64,000 nucleotides of DNA, taken from Marivirga tractuosa DSM 4126 (GTDB taxonomy: Bacteria > Bacteroidota > Bacteroidia > Cytophagales > Cyclobacteriaceae). The position numbers and the translations under genes were made by a program. This document shows, in pieces, positions 1-9,745 of the stretch (position 1 is the first letter of the stretch; each line of letters begins with the position of its first letter). The stretch covers positions 806,001-870,000 of the forward strand of contig NC_014759.1 in NCBI RefSeq assembly GCF_000183425.1. Direction: 5' to 3'. Below the pieces are notes generated by a model. The model was not told the origin of the DNA. It ran no database searches and was given only the letters and a program-made list of their open reading frames with translations.

Positions 1-1808
1 CAAAATATGACGGAGAAGGCACAGCGGGTATTATCAACATTATCACCAAAAAACAGACCCCACAAGGATTTGCAGGCAATGTAGATGTCACTGCTGGCAC
101 CCGTATCAACCGAGCAGTGGTTGGAATTAATGCCGGCAAAGGACGATTGGGATTTAATGCCAATGGTAGTTCCTTCTATTCTTGGCCGCAATACGCCACT
201 ACAGATTTTTATCAAAAAACTGTAGTAAATGGTCAGACTAATATCAGAGAGCAAAATGGGGAAAACCTTAGCAATAGATTAGGGTATTTCGGAAATATGG
301 GTGCATTTTATGACTTCAATGCTTTTCATAGTTTATCAACAAGTTTACGTTTAAGAGGTTTTAACAGCAAGTCTGAGGGAACCAATACGGTTTCTCAAAA
401 TTTAGGGGGTGATGAAACTTCATTCCAGAGATTTCAAGATAACTTCTCTCAAAACTGGGGGTACGAATGGTCTTTAGATTACGTAATGAAATTTCCAAAT
501 CAAGAAGGACGAGAATTTTCTGCATCTTATAAAATCGATGGGAATGTTAGAGATCAAGAATTTGAAATAAATCAAGACACCCCATTGAATTATGAGGTAG
601 CTCGAAATATCAATGACGGTAATAATAGAGAAAATACAGTACAGATTGATTATACTCATCCAATGGGTGAAAAATTCAAACTGGAAACAGGTTTCAAATC
701 AATTATAAGAGATATTGATAGTGATTTCAAATATGAACAGCGGCCTGAAGGTTCAAATGACTATCAAGTTGTTGATAATAGAACAGATATATTTTACTAT
801 AATCAAGATGTATTTGCTGGGTATATTTCCACACAAACTAACATAACAAAAAAGCTTGGCGTAATAGCTGGAGTAAGGTACGAATACACAGGATTAGAGG
901 GTAGTTTTGAAGAAGCAACTGAACGTGATTTTGATCCTATTTCTTACGAAAATTGGTTGCCAAGCATCATAGTAAATCAGAAATTTGGCAAGTTCAATTC
1001 AGTAAAATTATCCTATAATAGAAGGATTCAAAGACCTAGTTTGGGTAATGTAAACCCATATGAAGAAATCGGAAATATTAGAAATATTAGTTTTGGTAAT
1101 CCTGAACTTAATCCAGAGCTATCGGATAATTATGAATTAGGCTTTAGTACCTTTTTGAAAGGGACATCTGTAAATCTATCATTCTTCTACAACGATATCA
1201 GTGAAGTAATTCAGTCGGTAATTTTTGAAGATGCTGAAAGAAATGCAACAGTAACGACATTTGAAAACGTGGGGACACAGCAAAATATTGGTTCTAATTT
1301 GTTTATCTCTACAGAACTATTTAAAATCTGGACTATAAGAGGTGGAGTAAACGCAAATTACTTTATGTCTGAAGGTTTAATTCAAGGACAGGAAGTAGAA
1401 AATAATGCGTGGTTATTCAGTGGAAATATCAATTCCAATATCAAATTACCAAATGATTGGATGATTGATGCCTTTGGCTTTGCCAGACCTAGAAGACAAA
1501 CCTTACAAGGATATAATCCAGCGTTCTCCATTTTCGGTTTGGGTGTTAAAAAGCAAATTTGGGATAAAAGAGGAAGTATAGGTTTATCTATAATTGAGCC
1601 TTTTAAAGAAAGAAAACCATTTGAAAGCGAATTAGGTAGTGAAGACAGCGATTTCTATCAAAGAAACGTATTTGCTATTCCGTTCCGTTCTTTTGGAATT
1701 AATTTCAGTTATAAATTTGGTCAGCTAGATTATAAAGCCAGACAAAAAAGAAGTCGAATTTCCAATGATGACCAAAAATCAGGCGGGGATGATGGGCAGA
1801 GTTTTTAA
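1..1808 (+). CDS. TonB-dependent receptor, beta-barrel family (5' end missing)
   Basis: The gene enters from the left edge; the open frame runs unbroken from base 3. The first residues read KYDGEGTAGIINIITKK, the end of a TonB plug domain, so the GTG at 117 is internal and not the start. The remainder, about 600 residues, is rich in alternating aromatic and polar stretches like an outer-membrane beta-barrel, and ends with a FGQLDYK strand followed by a charged tail (KRSRISNDDQKSGGDDG). That tail is typical of the Bacteroidota outer membrane beta-barrel family (PF14905), which are usually uptake receptors energised by TonB. The substrate cannot be told from this fragment. The stop codon is followed directly by a MITE-like insertion, which separates it from the hairpin terminator at 2100-2136. 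Confidence 0.85.
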   Translation, partial: KYDGEGTAGIINIITKKQTPQGFAGNVDVTAGTRINRAVVGINAGKGRLGFNANGSSFYSWPQYATTDFYQKTVVNGQTNIREQNGENLSNRLGYFGNMGAFYDFNAFHSLSTSLRLRGFNSKSEGTNTVSQNLGGDETSFQRFQDNFSQNWGYEWSLDYVMKFPNQEGREFSASYKIDGNVRDQEFEINQDTPLNYEVARNINDGNNRENTVQIDYTHPMGEKFKLETGFKSIIRDIDSDFKYEQRPEGSNDYQVVDNRTDIFYYNQDVFAGYISTQTNITKKLGVIAGVRYEYTGLEGSFEEATERDFDPISYENWLPSIIVNQKFGKFNSVKLSYNRRIQRPSLGNVNPYEEIGNIRNISFGNPELNPELSDNYELGFSTFLKGTSVNLSFFYNDISEVIQSVIFEDAERNATVTTFENVGTQQNIGSNLFISTELFKIWTIRGGVNANYFMSEGLIQGQEVENNAWLFSGNINSNIKLPNDWMIDAFGFARPRRQTLQGYNPAFSIFGLGVKKQIWDKRGSIGLSIIEPFKERKPFESELGSEDSDFYQRNVFAIPFRSFGINFSYKFGQLDYKARQKRSRISNDDQKSGGDDGQSF

Positions 1809-1810
1809 AT

Positions 1811-2075
1811 AGGGCTTGCTTAAAAACAGCTACCTTAAAAAATAAATTGAATATAGTATCCTCGAGAGGATTATTATGAAATAGTTTTTAAGCATGTGCA
1901 AGGCTTTTAAGGGAAAATAATCATCTCTTTTGCACTAGAAAATCAAAATTTTGATTTTCTAGTGCTTTAGCCTCAGGCACGTTATCTACTGCCCGGCCGA
2001 AGATTGAGGTATAATTATACATCTTCACTTCGCCCGATTGTATCTAACGCACCTGAGACTTTTTAAGCAGACCCT
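1811..2075. mobile_element. MITE-like element with terminal inverted repeats
   Basis: A 265-bp non-coding segment has ends that are inverted repeats: AGGGCTTGCTTAAAAA at 1811-1826 and TTTTTAAGCAGACCCT at 2060-2075, 14 of 16 positions complementary. The 4-bp sequence AAAT lies directly outside both ends (1807-1810 and 2076-2079), as expected of a target-site duplication. The inside is full of secondary structure, including a perfect 34-bp palindrome and an imperfect inverted pair around 1970-1985 and 2043-2056. It has no open frame. It sits between the receptor stop codon and the receptor's likely terminator. The reading as a non-autonomous transposon is inference; no transposase is nearby. 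Confidence 0.55.
1932..1965. repeat. 34-bp perfect palindrome
   Basis: GCACTAGAAAATCAAAA (1932-1948) is followed immediately by its exact reverse complement (1949-1965), with no loop. It lies inside the MITE-like element. A related but decayed sequence is seen near 28560-28600. Confidence 0.85.
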
Positions 2076-2099
2076 AAATAAATCTTCAAAAATATTTTT

Positions 2100-2136
2100 A
2101 AAGCTTTTTCAAAGATTACTACTTTGGAAAAGCTTT
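2100..2136. terminator. Bidirectional hairpin terminator
   Basis: Arms AAAGCTTTTTCAAAG (2100-2114) and CTTTGGAAAAGCTTT (2122-2136) pair with one mismatch around a 7-base loop, followed by a T-run on the plus strand. It lies between the convergent TonB-receptor and SanA-like genes and could serve both. Confidence 0.6.
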
Positions 2137-2157
2137 TTTACTGCTTATCATTTTGTT

Positions 2158-2772
2158 TTACTCTGCTGACCAAGAATTCAGCACATACAAATCCAATAAG
2201 GCTTTCGGACGAGCAAAAAATTCACGAATAGTTACTTTTGTGGAAGAATAAACGGGTACTTCTGCTGCCGGAAATGCAATGGCATCCATTTCGTAATACT
2301 GGCTAATATACAGAGCCCTAAAAGCATGGAATTCTTGCGTAATAATAGCTACATCTTGATGCTTGAAGATTTCTTTACAACGATAGACGCTTTCGATAGT
2401 GCTCAAGCCAGCCGTATCTATTGATATGACATTTTCTGGCACACCTTTCTTCATCAATGCCTTTTTCATGTCACTAGGCTCATTATAATAGCGCGTTCTA
2501 TTATCGCCACTCAACAAGAGGCCTTTCACTTTGCCTTTATGGAAAAGTTCTGCCGCAGCATCCATTCTATTATCAAAAAAACTGTTGGCTTCCCCTTTCA
2601 TATTGCGCTTGCTAGTACCTAAAACTAATGCAATCTCTTTTTCAGGAATATTATTTATATTCTCATAGATATAAGAACTAGTTTTAGTGATAATGAAAAC
2701 ATTGGAAAATATTGCAAATACTATGGCGGATATTAAAAGAAATAAGCCAAGACGAATGAAGAACTTAATCAT
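2158..2772 (-). CDS. SanA/YdcF-like DUF218 membrane-anchored protein
   Basis: The 204-residue product has one N-terminal membrane segment (residues 5-27) and then a DUF218-type domain: ALVLGTSK near residue 50, a GLLLSGDN motif near 85, and IITQEFHAFRAL near 142. These match the SanA/YdcF group, whose E. coli member SanA affects envelope permeability to vancomycin. The reaction is unknown. Its start overlaps the trmH stop by 4 bases (ATGA), so it is probably translated from the same mRNA as the last gene of the parE-to-sanA block. Family call is good; exact role is open. Confidence 0.8.
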   Translation of the reverse strand: MIKFFIRLGLFLLISAIVFAIFSNVFIITKTSSYIYENINNIPEKEIALVLGTSKRNMKGEANSFFDNRMDAAAELFHKGKVKGLLLSGDNRTRYYNEPSDMKKALMKKGVPENVISIDTAGLSTIESVYRCKEIFKHQDVAIITQEFHAFRALYISQYYEMDAIAFPAAEVPVYSSTKVTIREFFARPKALLDLYVLNSWSAE

Positions 2773-3464
2773 TTTATTTTTTCTAATTCAAATGCCTTAA
2801 CGAAAAACTTTTCGTAATCGTCAGGTCTAGCCATACATTTTTTATACCACTGCAAACGGTAATCTGCTTTAGTTTGCTCATCAAATTGCCAATTTTCTAC
2901 GAATGACCGCATTTTGCTGACTAAACTATAAAATGTGATGCCCGATGCAACGGATACATTATAGCTTTCCGTAAACCCATGCATAGGAAGACGAACAAAT
3001 TCATCCGCCATGGATTTTGCTTCTTCACTAATTCCATCTCTTTCATTTCCCATCACTATAGCAATTGGCTGATCCAAAGCTAACTCTTCTGGTGCACATG
3101 CTTCCTTATTTGGACTAGTCACTACAATCTTATAACCTTGTGATTTCAAATCATGTAAAGCATCAGCTGTAGGCGTTTTACTTTCTGGGTATTGATGAAC
3201 ATCCACCCATTTAATAGCACCTCTGCTTACACCTCTTCCTAGTTTAAATACATTTTCATTTTCAATGATATGATAGTGCTGAATTCCTAAACATTCCCCA
3301 GATCGTATAATCGCATTGGCATTATGAGGATCTCGGATATCTTCCAAGACCACTCTAATGAAATCAGTTCGGTTTTCTAAAACAGATTCAATAAACTGCT
3401 TTCGTTCATCTGATAGAAATTCACCAAATTTTTGGGTAAGAAAATGATTTAAATCAGCCCTCAT
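2769..3464 (-). CDS. trmH: tRNA (guanosine-18-2'-O)-methyltransferase, SpoU/TrmH family
   Basis: The 231-residue protein should methylate the 2'-OH of G18 in the tRNA D-loop using S-adenosylmethionine. The three SPOUT motifs are in place: the N-terminal segment DIRDPHNANAIIRSGECLG (near 42-60) with the catalytic Arg, IAVVMGNERDGIS (near 133-145), and PMHGFTESYNVSVASGI (near 159-175) forming the SAM-binding knot. Length and the C-terminal helical extension match E. coli TrmH rather than the 23S rRNA enzyme RlmB, which has an extra N-terminal domain. It lies 6 bases after parC and overlaps the downstream SanA-like gene by 4 bases, so it is likely co-transcribed. Confidence 0.85.
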   Translation of the reverse strand: MRADLNHFLTQKFGEFLSDERKQFIESVLENRTDFIRVVLEDIRDPHNANAIIRSGECLGIQHYHIIENENVFKLGRGVSRGAIKWVDVHQYPESKTPTADALHDLKSQGYKIVVTSPNKEACAPEELALDQPIAIVMGNERDGISEEAKSMADEFVRLPMHGFTESYNVSVASGITFYSLVSKMRSFVENWQFDEQTKADYRLQWYKKCMARPDDYEKFFVKAFELEKIK

Positions 3465-3470
3465 TTCCTT

Positions 3471-6074
3471 CTAAAATAAACCTAATTGCTCTTTATCATC
3501 ATCCACATCAAGCTCTACTGAATCACCAGTCTTGTATTCTTTTGCTTTCTCTTCCTTCTTGCTTTCCAATAATTTCACTTTAGTAACATCATACTGAGAA
3601 AGCTTATTTCCGATGGCTTTCCAGCCTTTTACATCAATCAGCATATCGAAATCATAGGTTGCTGACTCTTTTTCTCTGCCTTTTCCTTTACGGAATTCAA
3701 TCTCCAATTGTGGGTCTTTATCGGTACTCACAACTGTTAAAGTTGATTTTTTATGTTCAGAAATAAACACGAATGGCTTGTTCATAGTGCGTGTTTCAAT
3801 CTGAAAACGCTTCACAAAATAGTTTTTTGAAGCCCCATCAAAATAAACACACGAGATAATGCTATTTGGATCAAATTTCTCAATTAATTCTACTTTCTCC
3901 CCATCAAAGCGATTGGTTAATTCATAATTGCTGAGTTCATAAGAACCATCTTTATAAATCACCAAAATATTATCATCGCCATGGAAAGAACCAATCAACT
4001 GACCTCTTTCATCTGTATTCAACTTGCCTACAGATTGGTCATAAAAGATTTTCAATCCACCGAAACTGCTTTCTCCAAGCAATTTAAATTCAATTTTCTT
4101 AACAGGATATTTTGTTAAAATATTTCCTCCTGCACCTCTTCCTTTGATCTCCAACTCAGCAAAATCAAAATCAAAAACTTTTACCCTTGCTCGGCAGGAA
4201 TTTGATAGTTTCACATTAATTACTTCCGACTCGCCATTAGGACGTGCTTCCAGATACGATACTTTTGAACCTTTTGCTCCTTTTGTCAAATCATATTCTC
4301 TATCTCGAGTTACAGACAACACCTGAAATCTTTTAACCATTGTTCGACCTGTCTTTCCATCCAAATAAGCCGCATTATATACCCTACGCTCATCATTCTT
4401 ACGGAAAATATCGACATGAATAATATCTTTTCCTACGAAAACCTTTTCTTCAATTCGAACAACTTTATAAGTTCCATCACGCTTGAAGGCAATCACATCA
4501 TCCAAATCCGAGCAGTCGGTAACAAACTCATCCTTCTTCATTCCATATCCAATAAAGCCCTCTTGTCTGTTAACAAAAAGCTTTTGATTATTGGCAGCAA
4601 CGGTATGAGCTTGAATATTGTCAAAGCTCTTGATTTCAGTTTTACGCTCTTTTCCTTTACCGTATTTTTCTAATAAGCCTTTATAATAATCAATGGCATA
4701 TTCGGTTAAGTTTTTCAAATGATGCTCTACCTGAGCTAGCTCATCTTCCAATTTGCGCATCAATTCATCTGCCTTGAATTTATCAAACTTGGAAATTCGC
4801 TTGATTTTGATTTCTGTCAAGCGGATGATGTCATCCTGTGTGATTTCTCTATAGAATTGTGGTTTGAAAGGCTCTAATCCTTTATCAATAGTTTCTAAAA
4901 CAGCTTCCCAAGTTTCGCATTCTTCAATATTGCGGTAAATTCTATTTTCAATAAATATTTTTTCCAAAGAGGAGAATAAGATTTTCTCCATTAACTCTCC
5001 TCTTCTAATCTCCAATTCACGTTCTAATAAACCTAAGGTATCCTCTACATTTTTCTTTAAAATCTCATTTACTGGAAGGAAAATAGGTTTATCCTCTATA
5101 ATCACACAAGCATTGGGTGAAATGGAAATCTCACAATCTGTAAAGGCATACAAAGCATCAATAGTGATATCAGGAGACTGCCCAGCTGCCAATTGAACTT
5201 CAATTTCAACATCTTTAGCCGTATTATCCACCACTTTCTTCACCTTGATTTTCCCCTTATCATTTGCTTTAATGATGGATTCAATCAAGCCTGTGGTGGT
5301 AGTTCCAAATGGAATATTCTTGATTAATAGCGTACGCTTCTCCCCTTCTTCAATCTTTGCTCTTACCCTGATTTTTCCGCCTCTTAAGCCTTGATTATAT
5401 TCAGAAAAATCAGCCATACCACCTGTTGGAAAATCAGGATAGATTTCAATCTTTTTATTCTTTAATACATCAATACATGCTTTGATTAACTCGCAGAAGT
5501 TGTGCGGAAGAATCTTCGTGGAAAGTCCTACTGCGATCCCTTCTACACCCTGTGCTAATAGTAATGGGAATTTTACAGGTAAAGTAACTGGTTCCTTTTT
5601 ACGGCCATCATAAGATAATTGCCATTCCGTTGTTTGTGGATTGAAGACCACGTCCAAAGCAAATTTCGAAAGTCTGGCTTCAATATACCTTGGTGCCGCT
5701 GAACTATCACCCGTTCTAATATCTCCCCAGTTTCCCTGCGTTTCAATCAGAATATCTTTTTGCCCCATGTTCACAATGGAATCTCCTATAGAAGCATCAC
5801 CATGGGGGTGATATTGCATGGTTTGCCCGATAATGTTGGCCACCTTATTGAAACGCCCATCATCCATTTCCTTCATGGCGTGCATGATACGCCTCTGAAC
5901 AGGCTTAAAACCGTCTTCATTGGCAGGTACTGCTCGCTCAAGGATTACGTAGGAAGCATAATCCAAAAACCAGTTTTCGTACATACCCGAAACCGCAATC
6001 ACATTATGTAATTTGTCCTTATCCTCTCCGTTTTGGTTGTTATTCGGTTCTTTATTTTCGTTATTTTCTTCCAT
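3471..6074 (-). CDS. parC: DNA topoisomerase IV subunit A
   Basis: The 867-residue protein is the DNA-cleaving subunit of a type IIA topoisomerase that decatenates daughter chromosomes. The winged-helix domain carries the quinolone-resistance region HPHGDASIGDSI (residues 89-100) and the catalytic tyrosine at residue 130 in APRYIEARLSK. A coiled-coil part and a C-terminal beta-pinwheel-like region follow. The first 22 residues are a low-complexity Asn/Glu/Lys tail, and the C-terminus is acidic. Pairing with parE upstream, lack of a clear GyrA-box and sequence character favour ParC over GyrA. A SatD-like gene and a small membrane gene are wedged between parE and parC; the gap to the membrane gene is one base. 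Confidence 0.9.
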   Translation of the reverse strand: MEENNENKEPNNNQNGEDKDKLHNVIAVSGMYENWFLDYASYVILERAVPANEDGFKPVQRRIMHAMKEMDDGRFNKVANIIGQTMQYHPHGDASIGDSIVNMGQKDILIETQGNWGDIRTGDSSAAPRYIEARLSKFALDVVFNPQTTEWQLSYDGRKKEPVTLPVKFPLLLAQGVEGIAVGLSTKILPHNFCELIKACIDVLKNKKIEIYPDFPTGGMADFSEYNQGLRGGKIRVRAKIEEGEKRTLLIKNIPFGTTTTGLIESIIKANDKGKIKVKKVVDNTAKDVEIEVQLAAGQSPDITIDALYAFTDCEISISPNACVIIEDKPIFLPVNEILKKNVEDTLGLLERELEIRRGELMEKILFSSLEKIFIENRIYRNIEECETWEAVLETIDKGLEPFKPQFYREITQDDIIRLTEIKIKRISKFDKFKADELMRKLEDELAQVEHHLKNLTEYAIDYYKGLLEKYGKGKERKTEIKSFDNIQAHTVAANNQKLFVNRQEGFIGYGMKKDEFVTDCSDLDDVIAFKRDGTYKVVRIEEKVFVGKDIIHVDIFRKNDERRVYNAAYLDGKTGRTMVKRFQVLSVTRDREYDLTKGAKGSKVSYLEARPNGESEVINVKLSNSCRARVKVFDFDFAELEIKGRGAGGNILTKYPVKKIEFKLLGESSFGGLKIFYDQSVGKLNTDERGQLIGSFHGDDNILVIYKDGSYELSNYELTNRFDGEKVELIEKFDPNSIISCVYFDGASKNYFVKRFQIETRTMNKPFVFISEHKKSTLTVVSTDKDPQLEIEFRKGKGREKESATYDFDMLIDVKGWKAIGNKLSQYDVTKVKLLESKKEEKAKEYKTGDSVELDVDDDKEQLGLF

Positions 6075-6075
6075 C

Positions 6076-6405
6076 TTATCCTGTTAAAAGAATATGTTGT
6101 TCAATCAGTAATGTATATAAAATTGCTAAGGAAACTGAAACCAAATTACCAATGAAATAATAATCATTAGAGATTTTGGATTCATCTTTTATCCTCGTTG
6201 CAATTTTTAAAGCTGCAAATAAAGTTAAAACATGAGGATAGCCCACCAAAAGTGAAAAACAAATAAAAGCCCTTTCGAGCAATCCTTTCATTATACTTGA
6301 AAGGCTTATTTTATCCTTATTGTATTTGGCTAGAAACCAAAAAAACAAAATGCTTCCCAATTCGGAAAGAATGATTAAACTGATGTAAATAAGGCTTAAG
6401 TTCAC
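6076..6405 (-). CDS. Small membrane protein linked to SatD-like regulator
   Basis: The 109-residue protein has three or four hydrophobic segments (about residues 4-24, 42-66 and 83-106) and no recognisable catalytic motif. Its ATG overlaps the stop of the SatD-like gene (ATGA type), so the two are translationally coupled and probably work together. A SatD gene beside a gene for a small membrane protein is a pairing I recall from other bacteria (the partner is often a DUF3307-type protein), but I cannot confirm that this one belongs to that family. It ends one base before parC starts. Confidence 0.65.
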   Translation of the reverse strand: MNLSLIYISLIILSELGSILFFWFLAKYNKDKISLSSIMKGLLERAFICFSLLVGYPHVLTLFAALKIATRIKDESKISNDYYFIGNLVSVSLAILYTLLIEQHILLTG

Positions 6406-7019
6406 TTTAATAACAATTTAATCAGTTGCTTAGCTATCTTAAATTCCTTTAAATTCAAGCTTTTTTCCTTTCTCCACATAGTTGAATTATCTTTTTGGAA
6501 AATCTCAGCTACTTTTTTGTACTCCTTACCCAGAAGAAATTGATAGACTATTGACTTTTCCTTTTCCGACCAACTCATATAGAAAAAATCATAAAGCATA
6601 AATGCTTTATCTAGCTTTTCATTTAGTAAATCATCATAACCTGAAACTGAAAACCTTTTATTTTCTTCTTTCCCATATTGCAAATTTTCTCTTGCCATAG
6701 TCAGCCCATTTCCCAACATTCCGTAAGCAATGTTTTTATTTATGGGCGTTTCTATTTCACCTAATTGTAGAGCATATCGTAACTGAAATTCAGATTTCAA
6801 TAATTCCTGGTCTAAATAAAAAACCAACTCTACAGCAGAATTTAAATCCTTAACTACACCTTGAAATTCATCTCCTAGCGTTATAGTCAAGGGTGAAATT
6901 ATTTGCTTTTCAAATAACTTATTTGCTTTCTCTATTAATTTTTTAAAATCTTTCATCAATGCGCTACCCGAAAAAGTAGAACTATTGATAACATCTGCCA
7001 TTATAATTTGATAATTCAT
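6402..7019 (-). CDS. SatD-family protein with C-terminal HTH
   Basis: The 205-residue product starts with MADVINSSTFSG and has ITLGDEFQGVV near residue 45 and QLGEIETPIN near 107, the pattern of the SatD family. The last 50 residues (about 148-200) read like a helix-turn-helix of the sigma-70 region 4 type (WSEKEKSIVYQFLLGKEYK, then VAEIFQKDNSTMWR). The family takes its name from the S. mutans sat locus; its activity is not well defined. Two near-identical dyads lie directly upstream (7021-7065), which suggests that it or a partner binds there. It is placed 50 bases after parE and is followed by a coupled membrane gene. Confidence 0.7.
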   Translation of the reverse strand: MNYQIIMADVINSSTFSGSALMKDFKKLIEKANKLFEKQIISPLTITLGDEFQGVVKDLNSAVELVFYLDQELLKSEFQLRYALQLGEIETPINKNIAYGMLGNGLTMARENLQYGKEENKRFSVSGYDDLLNEKLDKAFMLYDFFYMSWSEKEKSIVYQFLLGKEYKKVAEIFQKDNSTMWRKEKSLNLKEFKIAKQLIKLLLK

Positions 7020-7020
7020 A

Positions 7021-7065
7021 TTGTAAAAATATTACAATAATTATTATTTTGCAATATTTTTACAA
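7021..7065 (-). promoter_or_regulatory. Double operator-like dyad upstream of satD-like gene
   Basis: TTGTAAAAATATTACAA (7021-7037) and TTGCAATATTTTTACAA (7049-7065) are inverted copies of one another at 16 of 17 positions. Each is itself a dyad of the form TTG(T/C)AA-N5-TTACAA. They occupy almost the whole gap between the parE stop and the SatD-like start, ending 2 bases before the start codon. Seen directly; the binding protein is inferred. Confidence 0.55.
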
Positions 7066-7069
7066 TAAA

Positions 7070-8929
7070 TCAGGCCTCCGCTAACTCTTCCTCTAAATCC
7101 TTCTCTACCCTCAATTTATCAATGATGAACTGTTGCCTTTCCATGGTATTGGTTCCCATATAAAAAGTCAAGAGATCCTTTATCTTGGTTTGGTTATTTA
7201 AAATAATAGGATCCAACTTTATATTTTCATTGATAAATTCACCAAATTCCTCTGGAGAAATCTCCCCTAATCCTTTAAATCGAGTTATTTCTGCCGCCTT
7301 TCCAATTTTCTCAATCGCTCTTCTTCTTTCTTCATCTGAATAGCAATAAATAGTTTCCTTTTTATTTCTCACCCTAAATAAAGGTGTATCAAGGATATAC
7401 AAATGTCCATCACGAACTAAATCGGGGAAAAACTGAAGGAAAAAGGTCATTAAAAGCAATCGGATATGCATACCATCCACATCAGCATCTGTGGCAATAA
7501 TAACTTTTCTGTAGCGCAAACCTTCTAAACCTTCTTCAATATTCAATGCATGTTGCAGAAGATTGAATTCTTCATTTTCGTAAACCAGCTTTTTAGTCTT
7601 ACCATAGCAATTCAAAGGTTTACCTCTTAGACTAAATACAGCCTGTGTTTGCACATCACGTGATTTGGTAATAGAACCAGAGGCAGAATCTCCCTCCGTG
7701 ATGAAAATCATGGTATCATCTTTTCTATCATGCTTATTATCATCATAATGAACACGACAATCCCTTAATTTCTTATTATGAAGATTAGCTTTTTTGGCTC
7801 TTTCGTTGGCTAATTTTTTGATTCCTGCCATGTCTTTGCGCTCCCGCTCCGACTGCATGATTCTCTTTTGTATCGCTTCAGCCGTTTTAGGGTTTCTATG
7901 CAAGAAATCATCTAATGCTTTCTTCACGAAATCATTGATGAAAGTACGCATTGTGGGGCCATCAGGTGCCACATTCTGTGACCCTAATTTAGTTTTTGTT
8001 TGAGATTCAAAAACAGGTTCTTGCACACGGACAGCCACTGCAGCAACAATTGCTTGTCTAATATCAGAAGGATCATAATTCTTGCCATAAAAATCACGAA
8101 TGGTTTTTACTATGGCTTCCTTAAAAGCAGTCAAATGGGTTCCACCCTGCGTTGTGTTTTGACCGTTTACGAATGAATAATATTCTTCACCATATTGGTT
8201 GGCATGCGTCATCGCCATTTCAATATCCTCTCCTTTTAGGTGGATAATGGGATATCGATTTGTTTCTTCATCTGATTTTCTGTCCAATAAATCTGCTAAA
8301 CCATTAGCAGAATGGAATTTATCACCATTAAAATTAATAGTTAAACCAGAATTCAAGAAAGCATAATTCCACATTTGCTCTTCCAAAAAACCTGGAATAA
8401 AATGATAATTCTTGAAAACAGTTTCATCAGGCTCAAAAGCTATTAATGTTCCGTTTCTGCCACTGGATGAAGTCACCTGAGCATCATTCGTTAATACCCC
8501 TCTTTGGAATTCAGCAACTTTAGTTTGTCCCTCTCGAAAAGCTTGAACTTTAAAATAGTTAGACAGCGCATTCACCGCTTTGGTACCAACTCCATTTAAA
8601 CCTACTGATTTTTGGAAAGCGCCTGTATCATACTTACCACCAGTATTGATTTTGGAGACACAATCCACCACTTTTCCAAGCGGGATTCCTCTTCCATAAT
8701 CTCTAACCTCTACCCTTTGGTCGGTAATTTTTATTTCTATTGTTTTACCAAACCCCATCATATGTTCATCAATGGAGTTATCAATCACTTCTTTTACCAA
8801 TACGTATATTCCATCATCAGGAGAAGAACCGTCTCCCAATTTACCGATATACATACCAGGTCGCATACGAATATGCTCCCGCCAATCCAGTGATTTTATA
8901 CTATCCTCGTCATATTGAAATTCTGCCAT
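7070..8929 (-). CDS. parE: DNA topoisomerase IV subunit B
   Basis: The 619-residue ATPase subunit of topoisomerase IV. The GHKL ATP site shows as [14 protein letters not shown] (near residue 45), DYGRGIPLG (near 76) and [14 protein letters not shown] (near 109). The transducer domain follows, then the TOPRIM domain with [11 protein letters not shown] (near 413) and [17 protein letters not shown] (near 478), which hold the Mg2+ acids. Length matches ParE rather than longer GyrB forms. It heads a minus-strand block leading through the SatD-like pair to parC. Confidence 0.92.
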   Translation of the reverse strand: MAEFQYDEDSIKSLDWREHIRMRPGMYIGKLGDGSSPDDGIYVLVKEVIDNSIDEHMMGFGKTIEIKITDQRVEVRDYGRGIPLGKVVDCVSKINTGGKYDTGAFQKSVGLNGVGTKAVNALSNYFKVQAFREGQTKVAEFQRGVLTNDAQVTSSSGRNGTLIAFEPDETVFKNYHFIPGFLEEQMWNYAFLNSGLTINFNGDKFHSANGLADLLDRKSDEETNRYPIIHLKGEDIEMAMTHANQYGEEYYSFVNGQNTTQGGTHLTAFKEAIVKTIRDFYGKNYDPSDIRQAIVAAVAVRVQEPVFESQTKTKLGSQNVAPDGPTMRTFINDFVKKALDDFLHRNPKTAEAIQKRIMQSERERKDMAGIKKLANERAKKANLHNKKLRDCRVHYDDNKHDRKDDTMIFITEGDSASGSITKSRDVQTQAVFSLRGKPLNCYGKTKKLVYENEEFNLLQHALNIEEGLEGLRYRKVIIATDADVDGMHIRLLLMTFFLQFFPDLVRDGHLYILDTPLFRVRNKKETIYCYSDEERRRAIEKIGKAAEITRFKGLGEISPEEFGEFINENIKLDPIILNNQTKIKDLLTFYMGTNTMERQQFIIDKLRVEKDLEEELAEA

Positions 8930-9152
8930 CGCATTTATTGGATTGAAAGTTTAAACCTACTCAAATTTTAAAATTACAAAGCTTTTTCTAATTGTAAAGC
9001 TTTTTGGAATTCACTCTTCTACAAATTAGGCATGGAAAGCCATCTAAACAGATAAAGTCCTACATCAAGCAAAGCCAAGAAAATATTTGAATATGAGACA
9101 ATTAAAGCAAGCAAAACATCTTACTAATAGCTAAGAAAAATATTTTAAAAAA

Positions 9153-9614
9153 TTATTTATTTCTTCTTAAAATGAATGGTAACCATAATACCCAGAATAA
9201 TATAATCAACAGGCTTATGATAATTAAAGGAAGATAGCCACTTTGAGTAATGCCTTCTTCATTGTTTACAAAAAGAAAAACAGTCAAAAGACTAGCAAAG
9301 AACAAATTGAAGGTTCCAGCTAAACTTCTAGCCCAATTCGCAAGTGTGTTTCTTGCTTTCTCATTTTTAAAATAAAATTTAGAACCAATTGGTTGGCTTT
9401 TGATCACTACTGCAAGAGCAACACAGATAAGTACAATTATAATAGGAATTATTAAACCAGTATAGAATAATGTATTATTACTAAACTGAATAACGTTATC
9501 TAATACCTTGATTTTCACTACTGATAACTCCGCAAAATATGCATAGGTATAAAATAAAACAGCTAAATAAGCGATGCTCGTAGCAATCAAAAAAGCTCTT
9601 GAAATTCTCTCCAT
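9153..9614 (-). CDS. Four-helix integral membrane protein, unknown
   Basis: The 153-residue product has four predicted transmembrane segments at about residues 7-28, 48-71, 97-117 and 126-147, and ends in RRNK. No conserved polar motif stands out and I do not recognise the family. It stands alone between parE and the divergent sterol-desaturase gene. Upstream and downstream gaps are AT-rich without a visible hairpin. Confidence 0.6.
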   Translation of the reverse strand: MERISRAFLIATSIAYLAVLFYTYAYFAELSVVKIKVLDNVIQFSNNTLFYTGLIIPIIIVLICVALAVVIKSQPIGSKFYFKNEKARNTLANWARSLAGTFNLFFASLLTVFLFVNNEEGITQSGYLPLIIISLLIILFWVLWLPFILRRNK

Positions 9615-9745
9615 AATTTTTATTTGCTGGCAAAATTAATTTTATTCATGAGTATTTCAGCATTTTTTCAAGGAAGTTTTTATTCAAAATGTTATATTTC
9701 GAAACGAACATGAGTTTTGAAATGTTAAAAGCTTAAATTGTAGAA

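Noticed and set aside
3471..8929. Long open frames on the plus strand opposite parC and parE
   Set aside because: They are short, lack domain features and run antisense to two clearly conserved genes.
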